A DNA stretch of 64,000 bases. Source: an uncultured Methylocystaceae bacterium. Its GTDB lineage: Bacteria > Pseudomonadota > Alphaproteobacteria > Rhizobiales > Beijerinckiaceae. Each line of letters opens with the position of its first letter. Positions within the stretch are counted from its first letter, which is position 1. The stretch covers positions 24,968 to 88,967 of the forward strand of contig CALMZV010000019.1 in the NCBI GenBank assembly GCA_937870755.1, written 5' to 3'. The notes under the pieces were generated by a model. That model made no database searches and was not told the DNA's origin. It saw only the letters and a list, made by a program, of their open reading frames with translations. Below, one piece after another: positions 52,054 to 61,895 of this stretch. The position numbers and the translations under genes are program-made.

Positions 52054-53037
52054 ATGCGCAAGCGGGTGCTGGTGACGGGCGGGGCGGGCTTTCTCGGCTC
52101 GCATTTGTGCGAGCGCCTGCTCGCTGCGGGCGACGATGTTCTGTGCGCCGACAATTTCTTCACCGGCACACGGCGCAACATCGCCCATCTGCTCGACAAC
52201 AAGGCGTTCGAGCTTCTGCGCCACGACATCACGTTTCCGCTCTATGTCGAGGTCGACGAAATCTACAACCTCGCCTGTCCCGCATCGCCCATCCACTACC
52301 AGTTCGACCCCGTGCAGACGACGAAGACCTCCGTCATCGGCGCCATCAACATGCTGGGCCTGGCCAAGCGCGTGAAGGCGAAAATCCTCCAGGCGTCGAC
52401 CTCCGAAGTCTACGGCGATCCCACCGTTCATCCGCAACGCGAGGATTACTGGGGCAACGTCAATCCGATCGGCGCGCGCTCCTGCTACGACGAGGGCAAA
52501 CGCTGCGCCGAGACGCTGATGTTCGACTACGTGCGCCAGCACAACGTGCAGGCGAAGGTGGCGCGCATCTTCAACACATACGGGCCGCGCATGCATCCCA
52601 GCGACGGCCGCGTCGTTTCCAATTTCGTGGTGCAGGCGCTGCGCGGCGAGCCCATCACCCTCTACGGCGACGGCGATCAGACGCGCTCGTTCTGCTACGT
52701 CGACGATCTGGTCGACGCGCTCGTGCGCATGATGGCGACGGGGCGCGAGACCGTCGGGCCGATCAACGTCGGAAATCCGAACGAATTCACCATCCGCGGC
52801 CTCGCCGAACTGGTGATCGAACTCACGGGATCGAAATCCAGACTGGTGTTCCAGCCCCTGCCGGCCGACGACCCGCGCCAGCGCCGGCCTGATATTTCGA
52901 AAGCGCGCGCCGAACTCGACTGGGCGCCCAAGGTCGAACTGCGCGAGGGGCTGATGGCCACCATTCGCTATTTCGACGAGTTGCTCGCAAGCAACGAGAA
53001 GCTGCACGCCATCGCCGCCGCCCGCACACGGTCATAG
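52054..53037 (+). CDS. UDP-glucuronate decarboxylase-like SDR (UXS)
   Basis: 327 residues. NAD site [19 protein letters not shown], catalytic Thr/Ser in [12 protein letters not shown] and YxxxK in [17 protein letters not shown]. The run [20 protein letters not shown] is characteristic of UDP-xylose synthase (UDP-glucuronate decarboxylase). So it probably makes UDP-xylose for the polysaccharide. A UDP-glucose dehydrogenase, needed to make the substrate, is not in the window. Its promoter must overlap the divergent glycosyltransferase gene because the gap is 28 bases. Confidence 0.88.
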   Translation: MRKRVLVTGGAGFLGSHLCERLLAAGDDVLCADNFFTGTRRNIAHLLDNKAFELLRHDITFPLYVEVDEIYNLACPASPIHYQFDPVQTTKTSVIGAINMLGLAKRVKAKILQASTSEVYGDPTVHPQREDYWGNVNPIGARSCYDEGKRCAETLMFDYVRQHNVQAKVARIFNTYGPRMHPSDGRVVSNFVVQALRGEPITLYGDGDQTRSFCYVDDLVDALVRMMATGRETVGPINVGNPNEFTIRGLAELVIELTGSKSRLVFQPLPADDPRQRRPDISKARAELDWAPKVELREGLMATIRYFDELLASNEKLHAIAAARTRS

Positions 53038-53045
53038 GCGCACGT

Positions 53046-53075
53046 GCGCTTTCGAGCGAAGGGGATGCGCTCTAG
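53046..53075. repeat. Short copy of the CTAG-ended intergenic repeat
   Basis: The plus strand reads GCGCTTTCGAGCGAAGGGGATGC, which matches the minus strand of the 889-993 element at 19 of 23 positions, followed directly by GCTCTAG. The TAG stop of the WcaJ-like gene (complement of 53072-53074) lies in that CTAG, the same arrangement as at the larger copy. Confidence 0.55.
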
Positions 53076-54562
53076 CGCGAGGCGAGACGTTCCTCGAACG
53101 GCTGCGACTCGATGGCGCGCGCGCGCCAGGACATCGCCTGACGGACTGCGTCGCGGTTGAGCCGCTCGCCCGTCAGGACGATGATGATGGTGTGCGCGAG
53201 AATTTTCAGGTCCAGCAGCGGCGAGGCGTGCTGGATGCACCACGAATCGAGCGCGTTCTTTTCTTCCGCGGTGACTGATACGCCGCCGCTGACCTGCGCC
53301 CAGCCGGTCACGCCGGGCCGCACCATCAGCCGGATCGACGGATCGTCCGGCTGGTCTTGCGGCAGCAGCGGGCGCGGGCCGATCAGCGACATGTCGCCGA
53401 CCAGCACGTTCATCAGCTGCGGAATTTCGTCGAGCCGCGTCGCGCGGATGAAGCGGCCCGTCGCGGAGAGGCGACGCTCGGGCGCGATCGCGTCCCCGCG
53501 CCAGTCGAACGGCGCGGCGTAGGTGCGGAATTTGTAGATGAGAAAGCGCCGCCCGCCCGCGCCCATCCGTTCCTGCCAGAAGACGAGCGGCGAGCCGACG
53601 TCGATCATGAGCGCCAGCGCGACCACGAGCGCCAGCGGCGCGAGCAGCGCGAGCAGCGCCAGCGCGGCCACGATGTCGATCGCCCGCTTGATGCGGAAAT
53701 ACCGCGATACGCGCGGCGCGATCTGCGGCATGGCGGCGGCCGGCTCGGGCGGCGTCGCGGACGGTTTCGGCGTGAGGTTGAGCGCCTGCGAGAGCGGCAG
53801 ACACGTAATGCCGCGGGCCGCGCACACGCTGGCGATCGCCGCCGCCGCCTCTTCCGACAGGCCCGCGCCGGGGTCGGGCGTCAGCACCTGGTCGACGGTC
53901 ACGCCATGCTCCAGATATTCCTCCACCAGCGCGTCGAGATCGTGCGCGGCGCCCACCACCCGCACGCCGTGGATCGAGCGCCCGATCAGGTCCGGCCGTT
54001 CGTCGAGCAGCGCCAGCACGCGCGTCGTCGGCGGGGACTGGCTCGCGACAAGCTGCACCACCGCGCTTGTGAACCGGTCGACGCCCACGATGACGATGTT
54101 GCGCAACTGGTCGCTGCGCTGGCGCGCGCCGGCGGGCGCATCGGACGCGAACGCGCGATGCAACGCGCGGCTCAGCACCAGGCCGCCGCCGAGCACGAGC
54201 GCGAAGATCAGCGGCGTGGAGCGCGGAATGCCCTCCAGCCGCGTGAAGGTGAACATGAAAATGCTGGTGCCCGCGACCGTGGCGCCGACCGCCCCGCAGA
54301 TCGCCAGCACATCGTGCGCCGAGAAGAAGCGGTTCATGCCCTCGCTCAAACGCAAGGCGACGAAGGCGACGAGCGCGCAGGCGGTTGCGACCGCGGCGAA
54401 AATATAGGGCGGGGACGGCCAGCCCGCGGCATCGCCGACCACCAGCAGCCCCGGATCGCGCAGGTAGAGCGCCGCGAACGGCGCCACGAACGCCCACACG
54501 AAATCGAACGGCGAAATTCGCAGCTTCAATCTGTTGCGCGACGTGGGGGCGAAAAGACCCAT
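53072..54562 (-). CDS. Polyprenyl-phosphate sugar-1-phosphate transferase (WcaJ/ExoY type)
   Basis: 496 residues. Four or five N-terminal membrane helices, a nucleotide-binding-like middle domain (NIVIVGVDRFTSAVVQLVA) and the catalytic bacterial-sugar-transferase domain (about 300-496): KRAIDIVAALALLALLAPLA, FLIYKFRTYAAPFDWRGD, TRLDEIPQLMNVLVGDMSLI. It starts repeat-unit assembly by moving a sugar-1-phosphate (often glucose or galactose) onto undecaprenyl phosphate. The ATG at 54562 follows GGACGG; a TTG at 54574 is the alternative. It lies away from the main operon, on the other strand. Confidence 0.92.
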   Translation of the reverse strand: MGLFAPTSRNRLKLRISPFDFVWAFVAPFAALYLRDPGLLVVGDAAGWPSPPYIFAAVATACALVAFVALRLSEGMNRFFSAHDVLAICGAVGATVAGTSIFMFTFTRLEGIPRSTPLIFALVLGGGLVLSRALHRAFASDAPAGARQRSDQLRNIVIVGVDRFTSAVVQLVASQSPPTTRVLALLDERPDLIGRSIHGVRVVGAAHDLDALVEEYLEHGVTVDQVLTPDPGAGLSEEAAAAIASVCAARGITCLPLSQALNLTPKPSATPPEPAAAMPQIAPRVSRYFRIKRAIDIVAALALLALLAPLALVVALALMIDVGSPLVFWQERMGAGGRRFLIYKFRTYAAPFDWRGDAIAPERRLSATGRFIRATRLDEIPQLMNVLVGDMSLIGPRPLLPQDQPDDPSIRLMVRPGVTGWAQVSGGVSVTAEEKNALDSWCIQHASPLLDLKILAHTIIIVLTGERLNRDAVRQAMSWRARAIESQPFEERLASR

Positions 54563-54574
54563 GGGACCGTCCAA

Positions 54575-54590
54575 ACGGACTTGCGTCCGT
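54575..54590. promoter_or_regulatory. Inverted repeat upstream of the WcaJ-like gene
   Basis: ACGGAC-TTGC-GTCCGT is a perfect 6-base stem with a 4-base loop, 12 bases before the start codon. It may be an operator or a 5'-leader hairpin that affects translation. The rest of 54591-54759 shows no clear promoter. Confidence 0.35.
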
Positions 54591-54759
54591 CGATCTCGAA
54601 CATTGCGAATGAATCACGCGCGCGCTGACGCAGCGTACTGTATTGACGTTAGGCGCTGGTCGCCTGCTTGACAAGATTCTCCGGCCGCCGCGCGGCGTCG
54701 CCATGCGACTGATACACCGGCAATTTTACGAGAATGCGGGCAAATGGCGCGGCGCGCGC

Positions 54760-55524
54760 TCAGGCGCCGGCGACGAGAAAGCGGCGCATGTCCCCCTCCA
54801 GCGCCAGCGCCGTCAGACGCCCGCTCGCATAGGCGCCCGTGTCGATGTTGATTCGGTTCGCGCGCACGTCGGGCGCGGCGACCGGCGTGTGGCCATGCAC
54901 CACGCAGGCGCCGAGATCGCCCGCAAAAGACAGGAACGGCTCGCGTATCCACAGGAGATCTGAGTCCGTCTGCGCCGTCAGCGCCCGGCCCGGCCGCACG
55001 CCGGCGTGGCAGAAGAAATAGCCGCCGCGCGCCAGGCTCGACCGCATCCCGTGCAGGAAATCGCGATGGGCCGCCGGCAGCCTTTCCAGCAAGGCGGCCC
55101 GCGTCTGCGCATAGTTCGCGCCGCGCAAGGCGTCGGTCACATTCACGCCATAGGAATGCAGCGTTTCCAGCCCGCCGAAACGACGCCATTCCTCGAGCGC
55201 CGTCTCGTCTTCCATGAACCGGGCGAGCATCGCCTCGTGATTGCCCCTGAGCGCGACGAGCGGGGTGGGAAAATCGCCGCTGGCGAGAAAGTCGATCACG
55301 CCGGCGGAGTCGGGGCCACGGTCGACGTAGTCGCCGAGAAAGATGGTTTCCGCGCGCGCCGGCGCGCTCGCCTGCGCGGCGGCGTCCTGCGCGATCAGTC
55401 GGGCGAGATCGCGCAACAGATCGAGCCGACCGTGAATGTCGCCCACCACATAAAGCCGTGCGCCCTCGGGCGCGCGGGGCGCGGCGACGGCCGCCGGTTT
55501 GCGGCGAAAGGGATTGCGCAACAT
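54760..55524 (-). CDS. Metallophosphoesterase (serine/threonine phosphatase-like)
   Basis: 254 residues. All metal-binding blocks of calcineurin-like phosphatases are visible: LYVVGDIHGRLDLL, FLGDYVDRGPDS, ALRGNHEAML, FCHAGVRPG and VVHGHTPV. It resembles bacterial PrpA/ApaH-type phosphatases. A role in reversing phosphorylation by kinases of the locus is possible but not shown. GTG at 55527 directly precedes the chosen ATG at 55524. It lies between the WcaJ-like gene and polA on the same strand. Confidence 0.88.
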   Translation of the reverse strand: MLRNPFRRKPAAVAAPRAPEGARLYVVGDIHGRLDLLRDLARLIAQDAAAQASAPARAETIFLGDYVDRGPDSAGVIDFLASGDFPTPLVALRGNHEAMLARFMEDETALEEWRRFGGLETLHSYGVNVTDALRGANYAQTRAALLERLPAAHRDFLHGMRSSLARGGYFFCHAGVRPGRALTAQTDSDLLWIREPFLSFAGDLGACVVHGHTPVAAPDVRANRINIDTGAYASGRLTALALEGDMRRFLVAGA

Positions 55525-55555
55525 CACGGACCCGTAGCGCGCACGGCCATGCGTC

Positions 55556-58500
55556 TCAATGCGCTTCGTCCCAATTCTGCGCCGCGCGCGCGTCGACCTG
55601 CAACGGCACGCTCAGCTGCACGGCCGGCTCGTGCGCCTTTTCCATCACGCCGCGCACGACGGCGATGGTCGCGTCCGCCTCCGCGTCCGGCGCCTCGAAC
55701 ACCAGTTCGTCATGCACCTGCAGCAGCATCTGCGCCGAAAGACCGGCCGCAGCGAGGGCAGCGTCCATGCGAACCATCGCGCGGCGGATGATATCGGCGG
55801 CCGACCCTTGTATCGGCGCGTTGATCGCGGCCCGCTCGTTGAAGGCGCGTTCGGACGGATTCGCAGCGGCGATGCGCGGGTAGTGGCACTTTCGGCCGAA
55901 CAGCGTGGTGACGAAGCCCGTCTCGCGCGCCGTGCGTCGCGTAGCGTCCATATAATCGCGGATGCCGGGAAAGCGCTCGAAATATTTCTTGATATAGGCG
56001 CCGGCCTCCTCGCGCGGGATGCCCAGCTGGTTGGCCAGGCCGAACGCCGATATGCCGTAGATGATGCCGAAATTGATCGCCTTGGCGCGCCGGCGCACGT
56101 CGGCCGGCATGTCCTTCACCGGCACGCCGAACATCTCCGACGCTGTCATGGCGTGAATGTCGAGACCGTCGGCGAACGCTGTCTTCAGTTGCGCGATGTC
56201 GGCGATATGGGCGAGCAGCCGCAGTTCGATCTGGCTGTAGTCGGCCGAGATCAGCTTGCGGCCGGGCGCGGCGACGAAGGCGCGGCGTATCTTGCGTCCC
56301 GCCTCGTTGCGCACCGGAATATTCTGCAGGTTCGGGTCCGACGAAGACAGGCGCCCGGTGGTGGTGGCGGCGAGCGCGTAGGATGTGTGCACGCGCTGCG
56401 TCGCCGGATTGACGAACGAGGGCAGCGCGTCGGTATAGGTCGATTTGAGTTTCGAAAGCTGGCGCCAGTCGAGAATGCGCTGAGGCAGTTCGTGGCCCTC
56501 CTCCGCCAGATCCTCCAGAACGCCCGCGGCGGTCGACCATGCGCCGGTCGCCGTCTTCCTCGCGCCCGGCAGGCCCAACTTGCCGAACAGAATGTCGCCG
56601 ATCTGTTTGGGGGAGCCGATGTTGAACGTCTCGCCCGCCAGTTCGTAAACCTCCGCCTCCAGCCGCGCCATGTCCTGCGCGAACTCGCCGGACAGCCGCG
56701 CCAGAATGCGCCGGTCGATCGAAACGCCGCGCCGCTCCATGCGCGCGAGCGTCTCGATCATCGGCCGTTCCAGCGTCTCGTAGACGGTGGTCATGCCTTC
56801 TGCCGCGAGGCGTGGCTGCAACACGCGCCATAGCCGCAGCGTCACGTCCGCGTCCTCGGCCGAATATTCGGTCGCCCGGTCCAGCGCCACCCGCGCGAAA
56901 CCGATGAAACTCTTGCCCTGCCCCGCCACCTCGCCGAAGGCGATGGGCTTGTGCGCGAGCAACGCTTGCGACAGTTCGTCCATGCCATGGCCGGTGCGCC
57001 CGGCGTCGAGCGCGTAGGAGGCGAGCATCGTGTCGGCGAGCGGCGCCATCTCGATTCCGTGCTGTTTCAGCACCAGCCAGTCGAATTTGGCGTTCTGCGC
57101 AATCTTGAGCACGGACGGGTCTTCGAGCAGCGGCTTCAGCCGCGCCAGAACGTCGGCGAGCGCAAGCTGGCCGGGCGCCAGTCCCTGTTCGCCGAACAGA
57201 TCGCCGGCGTTCTCCTTCACGTGGCCGATCGGAACATAGGCGGCGCGACCGGGCGCGAGGCACATCGACACGCCAATCAGGTCGCATTGCATGGCGTCGA
57301 GCGACGACGTCTCCGTGTCGACCGCGAGCGCGCCGGTGTCCTGCGCCTGCGCGATCCAGCGATCGAGCGCGGCGAGATCGGCGATGACCGCGTAAGCCGC
57401 GCGGTCGAACGCCTGCTGCGCGCCGGCGCGCGCTGTGGCGAGCGCCTGCGGCGTATCGGCGCCGGGGGCCGTCTGCGGCGGCGCCTGCGGCGCGCTGTCT
57501 TGCGACGCGCTTTCTTGCGCGCCCGCGACGGGCGCGGGGCGCGGGGCGGCCGGCGCGAAGGCGCCGTCGCGCGCGCGCCATGCGCCTTCACCCACGAGAT
57601 CGGGCTGTGGCTCGATCAGGTTGGCGTCCACGTCGAAGGCGTCTGCCACGCGCCGCGTGATGGTGGTGAATTCCATCGCCTTCAGAAAAGCGACCAGCCG
57701 CGCGCCGTCGGGGGCTGCGAGCGCCATATCGTCGAGCGGCGTTTCGACCTGCACGTCCTCCACCAGCGTCACGAGCTTCTTCGACAGGCGGATCAGGTCC
57801 ACGCTCTCCTTGTCCGTCAGCGTTTCGCGACGCTTCGGCTGCCTGATCTCGCTCGCGCGCGCGAGCAGCTCCTCGAGCGAGCCGTATTCGTTGATGAGCT
57901 GGGCGGCGGTCTTCACGCCGATGCCGCGCGCGCCCGGCACGTTGTCGGTCGAATCGCCGGCCAGCGCCTGCACGTCCACGATTTTGCCCGGCGCCACGCC
58001 GAAATATTCTTCCGCCTCTTTTGCGCCGATGCGCCGCTCGTCGCGCTCGCCGGAGGCCGGATCGTACATCGCCACTTTCGGGCCCACGAGCTGCATGAGG
58101 TCCTTGTCGGCGGAGATGATCAGCACGTCCGCCCCGCGCGCTTCGGCCTGGCGCGCATAGGTGGCGATCAGATCGTCGGCTTCGTAGACGTCCTGTTCGA
58201 TCGGCGTCATGCCGAAGGCGCGCACCGCCTCGCGCATCAGCGGAAATTGCGGCACGAGGTCTTCGGGCGGCTCGGAGCGGTTGGCCTTGTAGGGCGGGTA
58301 GAGATCCTTGCGGAACGAGTTTTCCGACTTGTCGAAAATGATCCCCAGATGCGTCGGCTTCACGCCGGCCGCGCCGTCTCGCACGAATTGCAGGATTTTC
58401 GTGCAGAACAGCCGCAACGCGCCGGTGGGCAGACGATCGGAGCGGTAGTTGTATTTCGCGTCCTGGCGGATCGACTGGAAATAGGCGCGAAAGACGAAGG

Positions 58501-58561
58501 ACGAGCCGTCGACGAGAAAGACGTGGTCGCCGGCGGAGACGGGTCGGGGATGGGCGCTCAT
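55556..58561 (-). CDS. polA: DNA polymerase I
   Basis: 1001 residues, full length. 5'-3' exonuclease domain (about 1-310; VFLVDGSSFVFRAYF, GDSTDNVPGARGIGVKTA). A variable linker follows, rich in Ala/Pro/Gln (about 335-385). The 3'-5' proofreading domain (about 400-600) keeps the metal-binding DxE in ALAVDTETSSLDA, so proofreading should be active. The polymerase domain has motif A SADYSQIELRLLAHIA, motif B RRRAKAINFGIIYG and motif C LLQVHDELVFE. Replication primer removal and repair. A housekeeping gene that marks the chromosome side of the locus. Confidence 0.97.
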   Translation of the reverse strand: MSAHPRPVSAGDHVFLVDGSSFVFRAYFQSIRQDAKYNYRSDRLPTGALRLFCTKILQFVRDGAAGVKPTHLGIIFDKSENSFRKDLYPPYKANRSEPPEDLVPQFPLMREAVRAFGMTPIEQDVYEADDLIATYARQAEARGADVLIISADKDLMQLVGPKVAMYDPASGERDERRIGAKEAEEYFGVAPGKIVDVQALAGDSTDNVPGARGIGVKTAAQLINEYGSLEELLARASEIRQPKRRETLTDKESVDLIRLSKKLVTLVEDVQVETPLDDMALAAPDGARLVAFLKAMEFTTITRRVADAFDVDANLIEPQPDLVGEGAWRARDGAFAPAAPRPAPVAGAQESASQDSAPQAPPQTAPGADTPQALATARAGAQQAFDRAAYAVIADLAALDRWIAQAQDTGALAVDTETSSLDAMQCDLIGVSMCLAPGRAAYVPIGHVKENAGDLFGEQGLAPGQLALADVLARLKPLLEDPSVLKIAQNAKFDWLVLKQHGIEMAPLADTMLASYALDAGRTGHGMDELSQALLAHKPIAFGEVAGQGKSFIGFARVALDRATEYSAEDADVTLRLWRVLQPRLAAEGMTTVYETLERPMIETLARMERRGVSIDRRILARLSGEFAQDMARLEAEVYELAGETFNIGSPKQIGDILFGKLGLPGARKTATGAWSTAAGVLEDLAEEGHELPQRILDWRQLSKLKSTYTDALPSFVNPATQRVHTSYALAATTTGRLSSSDPNLQNIPVRNEAGRKIRRAFVAAPGRKLISADYSQIELRLLAHIADIAQLKTAFADGLDIHAMTASEMFGVPVKDMPADVRRRAKAINFGIIYGISAFGLANQLGIPREEAGAYIKKYFERFPGIRDYMDATRRTARETGFVTTLFGRKCHYPRIAAANPSERAFNERAAINAPIQGSAADIIRRAMVRMDAALAAAGLSAQMLLQVHDELVFEAPDAEADATIAVVRGVMEKAHEPAVQLSVPLQVDARAAQNWDEAH

Positions 58562-58603
58562 GGCCCGATGCTAGACGATTTGGCGCCCGAAAGGCAGCGC
58601 GCC

Positions 58604-59584
58604 TCAGGACTGCGCGCCGGCGATGGCATGGCTGACGCTGGCGCGCCATTCGGCGAAGAGATCGGCGAGCGTGGCGACGATGGAGAGCGTGGCTGCGGCC
58701 AGAACGATCAACGCCAGCGGCCGCGCGGCCTGCGGCGCGGCGAGCGCCAATGCCAGAAACAGCGGCGGCCAGAACATCCCCAGCGGCCGCGCCGCGCGGC
58801 CGAGCCGCCCGAGCAGCGAGGGCGCGTCTCCGGCCGTGGCCGCGGTGGCGAGCGCGGAGGCCATGGCGAGCGCGGCGACGCCTGCGCCCAACCCGGCCAC
58901 GAGCGCGCCGGGGCCGGCGGCGGCGAACGAAAACGCTTGTGCCGGCGCCTTCAGGCCGAGAAACAGCGCAAACGCGAAGACGACCGGCGCGCCCATGGCG
59001 GCGGCGAACGGATGGCGCGCGATCGCGGCCTCGAATCGCGCGCGGCGCGCGGCGAACCACACGCCGGCCGCATAGAATACGAACAGCGACAGCGCAAAGC
59101 GCAGGCCCGGCCCGCCGATCACGCCCACCACATGCGCAAACAGCGCAAGGGCCAGCACGAGCGGCGTCGGGCCCGTCATGCGCACGACGAGTGCATGGAG
59201 CGGCGGCAGGACCATGAGTTGAAGCGCCGGCGCGGCGAGCGCGAGACCCGCGCCGGCCTTCCCGCGCAACGCCGCGCCGACGAGCAGCGCCAGTCCGGCG
59301 GCCAGGCCCGCCATCGCGAGCGGCGCCGCCACGCGTCGGGCGAAAAAGGGCCGGCGCGGCGCGCCGAGCCGCGGCGCGGCGATCAACCCTGCGAGAAACA
59401 TCAGGCCGGGCGCGACGATCATCTCGCCGATCGCGGAAAGATGGGGCGTGGCGCGCGCCGCCGGCGCGAGCGCGACGACGGGGGCGACCGCCAGCACGAT
59501 GAGAACGCCGCGGGCGATGTCCAGCGCCGGATCGCGCGGCGTGGGCGCGGGGCGCGCCAGCGTCCGCAGGGCGATGGCGTCCAT
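58604..59584 (-). CDS. Multi-pass membrane protein, possibly acyltransferase-3-like
   Basis: 326 residues with about ten membrane helices. The start DPALDIARGVLIVLAV resembles the R-x-D-x-x-RG opening of acyltransferase-3/OpgC-like proteins, and RPFFARRVAAPLAMAGL follows where such proteins have their second basic loop. The catalytic His of that family is not evident, so function stays open. The ATG at 59584 has AGAGGA upstream. It ends 42 bases before polA starts, same direction. Confidence 0.5.
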   Translation of the reverse strand: MDAIALRTLARPAPTPRDPALDIARGVLIVLAVAPVVALAPAARATPHLSAIGEMIVAPGLMFLAGLIAAPRLGAPRRPFFARRVAAPLAMAGLAAGLALLVGAALRGKAGAGLALAAPALQLMVLPPLHALVVRMTGPTPLVLALALFAHVVGVIGGPGLRFALSLFVFYAAGVWFAARRARFEAAIARHPFAAAMGAPVVFAFALFLGLKAPAQAFSFAAAGPGALVAGLGAGVAALAMASALATAATAGDAPSLLGRLGRAARPLGMFWPPLFLALALAAPQAARPLALIVLAAATLSIVATLADLFAEWRASVSHAIAGAQS

Positions 59585-59718
59585 GCTCTGTCCTCTTTTG
59601 GCGCACAAGCGCGCCGCGCCGACGCTCCGCCGGCTCATGGGCACGGCAGGAGCAAGCCGCGCGCCGATTGCCGACGCCGTGGCGATGGGCTAGTAAGCCA
59701 GCGACCGTTCCCGGTCCC

Positions 59719-59763
<45 letters not shown>

Positions 59764-59884
59764 TGTCAAGCCCGCTGGCGCGGAGAAGGAGACTGAAAGA
59801 GGCTTAGATTACAAAGGCTTGCGCGATGGGTATCCAGCCCTTCAAAATCGCAAGAAACTCGCGTAAGCACTGCGTAAGCAGGAT
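59764..59884. other. Spacer between truncated and intact tRNA-Arg
   Basis: 121 bases, less GC-rich than the left flank. A weak direct repeat, GCGTAAGCACT / GCGTAAGCAGG, lies near 59863-59882. No gene can be supported. A recombination site is possible. Confidence 0.4.
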
Positions 59885-59961
59885 GCACCCGTAGCTCAGC
59901 TGGATAGAGCGTCGCCCTCCGAAGGCGAAGGCCGCACGTTCGAATCGTGCCGGGTGCGCCA
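59885..59961 (+). tRNA. tRNA-Arg (CCG)
   Basis: 77 bases with the CCA end encoded. Acceptor GCACCCG pairs with CGGGTGC, D-stem GCTC/GAGC, anticodon stem TCGCC/GGCGA around CTCCGAA (anticodon CCG), T-stem GCACG/CGTGC around TTCGAAT, discriminator G. It differs from the truncated copy at 59719 in the acceptor and anticodon stems, with compensating changes, so it is a separate gene. It may supply arginine-CCG decoding if the 59719 gene was the host copy. Confidence 0.95.
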
Positions 59962-60105
59962 TTCCTTTCGATCCTTGGCGGACCGCGTCGGGAATGATGT
60001 GCTCGGGGCTTCACCCTTGAAATGGCGAGCGGCACAAGTCCGGCTGGTCTTGGGGGTTTGCCATAGCCGGTATTTCTCCGATCGCAGCAGCACAGATGTG
60101 TCGGC
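59962..60105. other. Non-coding stretch after tRNA-Arg
   Basis: 144 bases between the tRNA and the end of the DUF6527 gene. Open frames across it are antisense or out of frame to the tRNA and show no recognisable protein. No clear terminator hairpin with a T-run was seen. Confidence 0.4.
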
Positions 60106-60474
60106 TCAAATGGCGCGTGAGGGCTTGCGCCCACTGTCCCCGCACCAGACGATCGCACCCTTCTTGATCCAGAAGTGAGCATATGTTCCGTCGAGTTGTC
60201 GCACGGACGGGTGAATCGTGGGGCGACCGAGCCAGTCGACGGCGACGGTCCAGCGCGGACGCCGCTCCCGCATGAGAGAGAGCTGCACGATTTCCTCGCG
60301 ATCCGCCGGGCAGCGGAAATAGGCCCATTTGCTGTAGCCCCGGCCGCCGACGACGTAGATTTGCCCGTCGGCCATCGTGTCCGGGTCGGGATGGTCGGAG
60401 ACGAGGCGTGCCGTGAAAGCCGGGCGCGGGATCAGCCGCAAGGCGACGAGAACCTTGCAGGCGAGCGCGCGCAT
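60106..60474 (-). CDS. DUF6527 protein of the ubiquitin-like operon
   Basis: 122 residues. Segments YFRCPADREEIVQLSLM, RPRWTVAVDWLGRPTIHPSV and GTYAHFWIKKGAIVWCGDSG match the Cys/His-containing pattern of DUF6527, a small family found as the last gene of bacterial ubiquitin-like operons. The Cys/His positions could bind zinc; a ligase-like or target role is possible but not shown. Its ATG overlaps the stop of the E1 gene; a GTG lies one codon earlier. Confidence 0.75.
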   Translation of the reverse strand: MRALACKVLVALRLIPRPAFTARLVSDHPDPDTMADGQIYVVGGRGYSKWAYFRCPADREEIVQLSLMRERRPRWTVAVDWLGRPTIHPSVRQLDGTYAHFWIKKGAIVWCGDSGRKPSRAI

Positions 60475-61895
60475 CACGCCACCCGCCCGAGAAAGGGATC
60501 GGTGTCGCCACGGCCCCAGCTTTCGTCCGCTGCGCAGACCGGGCAGGCTGGGCGCGGGTCGTGACGCGGGCGCCGGTCTTCCCCCAGGTGAAACTTCCTG
60601 ACACGGTGCGCGACCGATCCGTCCGAGCCGCGGAATCCCTGGAGGCGCTGGATCATCTCGTTGACGGCCATGCAGGCGAGCTCCGTGGTGAAGGTGACGA
60701 CGGCCGGCGCGGGATTACCGCCGCCCGCCACATAGGCTTCGGCCTTGCGGCGCTCGTAGAGTTCGGGCTCGGCCCGTTTCATCGCCTCGCCGCGCGCCGC
60801 CGCGCCGCTAACGACGCCGCGGCACATCAGGCACGTCTCATGCGGGCCGAGGACCGTGACCCGGCCGTCGAGCCCTCTCAGCGCCGGCGGGTCGCCGTCG
60901 CCCGCGTCGATCGCCAAGCCCATGTCGATCACCGGGATGAGGTAGTAGTAGGCGAGACGGTTCAGGAACAGCCGCCCATCATGGTCGTCGGTGCAGCCGA
61001 AGACGATATCGCAGGCCCGCAGCGCGTCCCGGCATTCGGGGTCGCCGATCCAGGCTTCGGTCGGCACGACCCTGACGCCGAGGCCCATTGCGGCGATGGC
61101 TTCGGCGACCACATGGACTTTGGGGCGCATGAGGTCGGCATCCTGCTGGTGGGCGCCGTGCAGGCGGTTGAGGTTCGTGCGGTCCACAACGTCGTTGTCG
61201 AACAGCGCGACCTGGCCGACGCCGAGCCGCGCCAGCAGCATCGCCACCGCACTGCCGGTGCCGCCGCAGCCGACGACGCCGACGCGCAGGCGCGAAAGAT
61301 CGTCGTTGAGCGCCGATCCGAAGGCGAGCGCCTGGCGCTGGAAAGCGGGCAGGCCCGCCGCCAGTCCGCGGCCGGGATAGTGGACAGCAAGGCGCGCGCC
61401 GGGGACGCGGATCATGCGCAGCGGGGCGTGCGCGCCGGCCCGCGGCAGCAGCCAGACGCGACCCGCCCACTGGCCGTCGGCGGTCAGGATCAGGCTCAGC
61501 ATCTTCGTGCCCCCGCCGTTGCGGTTCACAGCGAGCTGCACGAGGTCGGGCTCGTTCGTATCGTCCTGCGCTGAGAAGGCGGTCATACCGGCCGGATGAT
61601 TGTGCACGACGGCGACGACCTGATCGTCCGCCGCGGCGGCGCGCAGCGCGCGGACGAAGGACGTGGTGCTCCAGGTGATGAGGCCGGGACCGGCATCAAG
61701 GACCTGATCGTCGGAGACGGGGATCACCTGCATGGAGAGGAATTTCTCGTGCGCCTCGCGATCCCACGGGTCGCGCCGGATGCCCGCGCGGCCGCACAGC
61801 ACATAGGCAGCATGCTCAAGGCCGTTGCCGCGCAGCAGGTGGTCGCGAAGCGCCGCCTCGTGGTCCTCGCGCAGGGTGAGGCTGAAGGTGGTCAT
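60474..61895 (-). CDS. JAB-domain / E1-like (ThiF) fusion protein
   Basis: 473 residues. N-terminal JAB/MPN metalloprotease-like domain (about 1-150): Glu in LEHAAYVLCGRAG and the JAMM motif HNHPAGMTAFSAQDD. The C-terminal part is a ThiF/E1 adenylation domain with VGVVGCGGTGSAVAMLLARL, then LFDNDVVDRTNLNRLHGAHQ and IVFGCTDDHDGRLFLNRL. A Cys-x2-Cys (TCLMC) and a late CPVC probably hold zinc. One chain could thus activate the ubiquitin-like C-terminus and remove it from targets. The start overlaps the E2-like gene by ATGA. Confidence 0.9.
   Translation of the reverse strand: MTTFSLTLREDHEAALRDHLLRGNGLEHAAYVLCGRAGIRRDPWDREAHEKFLSMQVIPVSDDQVLDAGPGLITWSTTSFVRALRAAAADDQVVAVVHNHPAGMTAFSAQDDTNEPDLVQLAVNRNGGGTKMLSLILTADGQWAGRVWLLPRAGAHAPLRMIRVPGARLAVHYPGRGLAAGLPAFQRQALAFGSALNDDLSRLRVGVVGCGGTGSAVAMLLARLGVGQVALFDNDVVDRTNLNRLHGAHQQDADLMRPKVHVVAEAIAAMGLGVRVVPTEAWIGDPECRDALRACDIVFGCTDDHDGRLFLNRLAYYYLIPVIDMGLAIDAGDGDPPALRGLDGRVTVLGPHETCLMCRGVVSGAAARGEAMKRAEPELYERRKAEAYVAGGGNPAPAVVTFTTELACMAVNEMIQRLQGFRGSDGSVAHRVRKFHLGEDRRPRHDPRPACPVCAADESWGRGDTDPFLGRVA

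Noticed and set aside
59766..60182. Minus-strand open frame across the intact tRNA-Arg
   Set aside because: Its most protein-like part (GTIRTCGLRLRRATLYPAEL) is the reverse translation of the tRNA itself, a well-known false gene.
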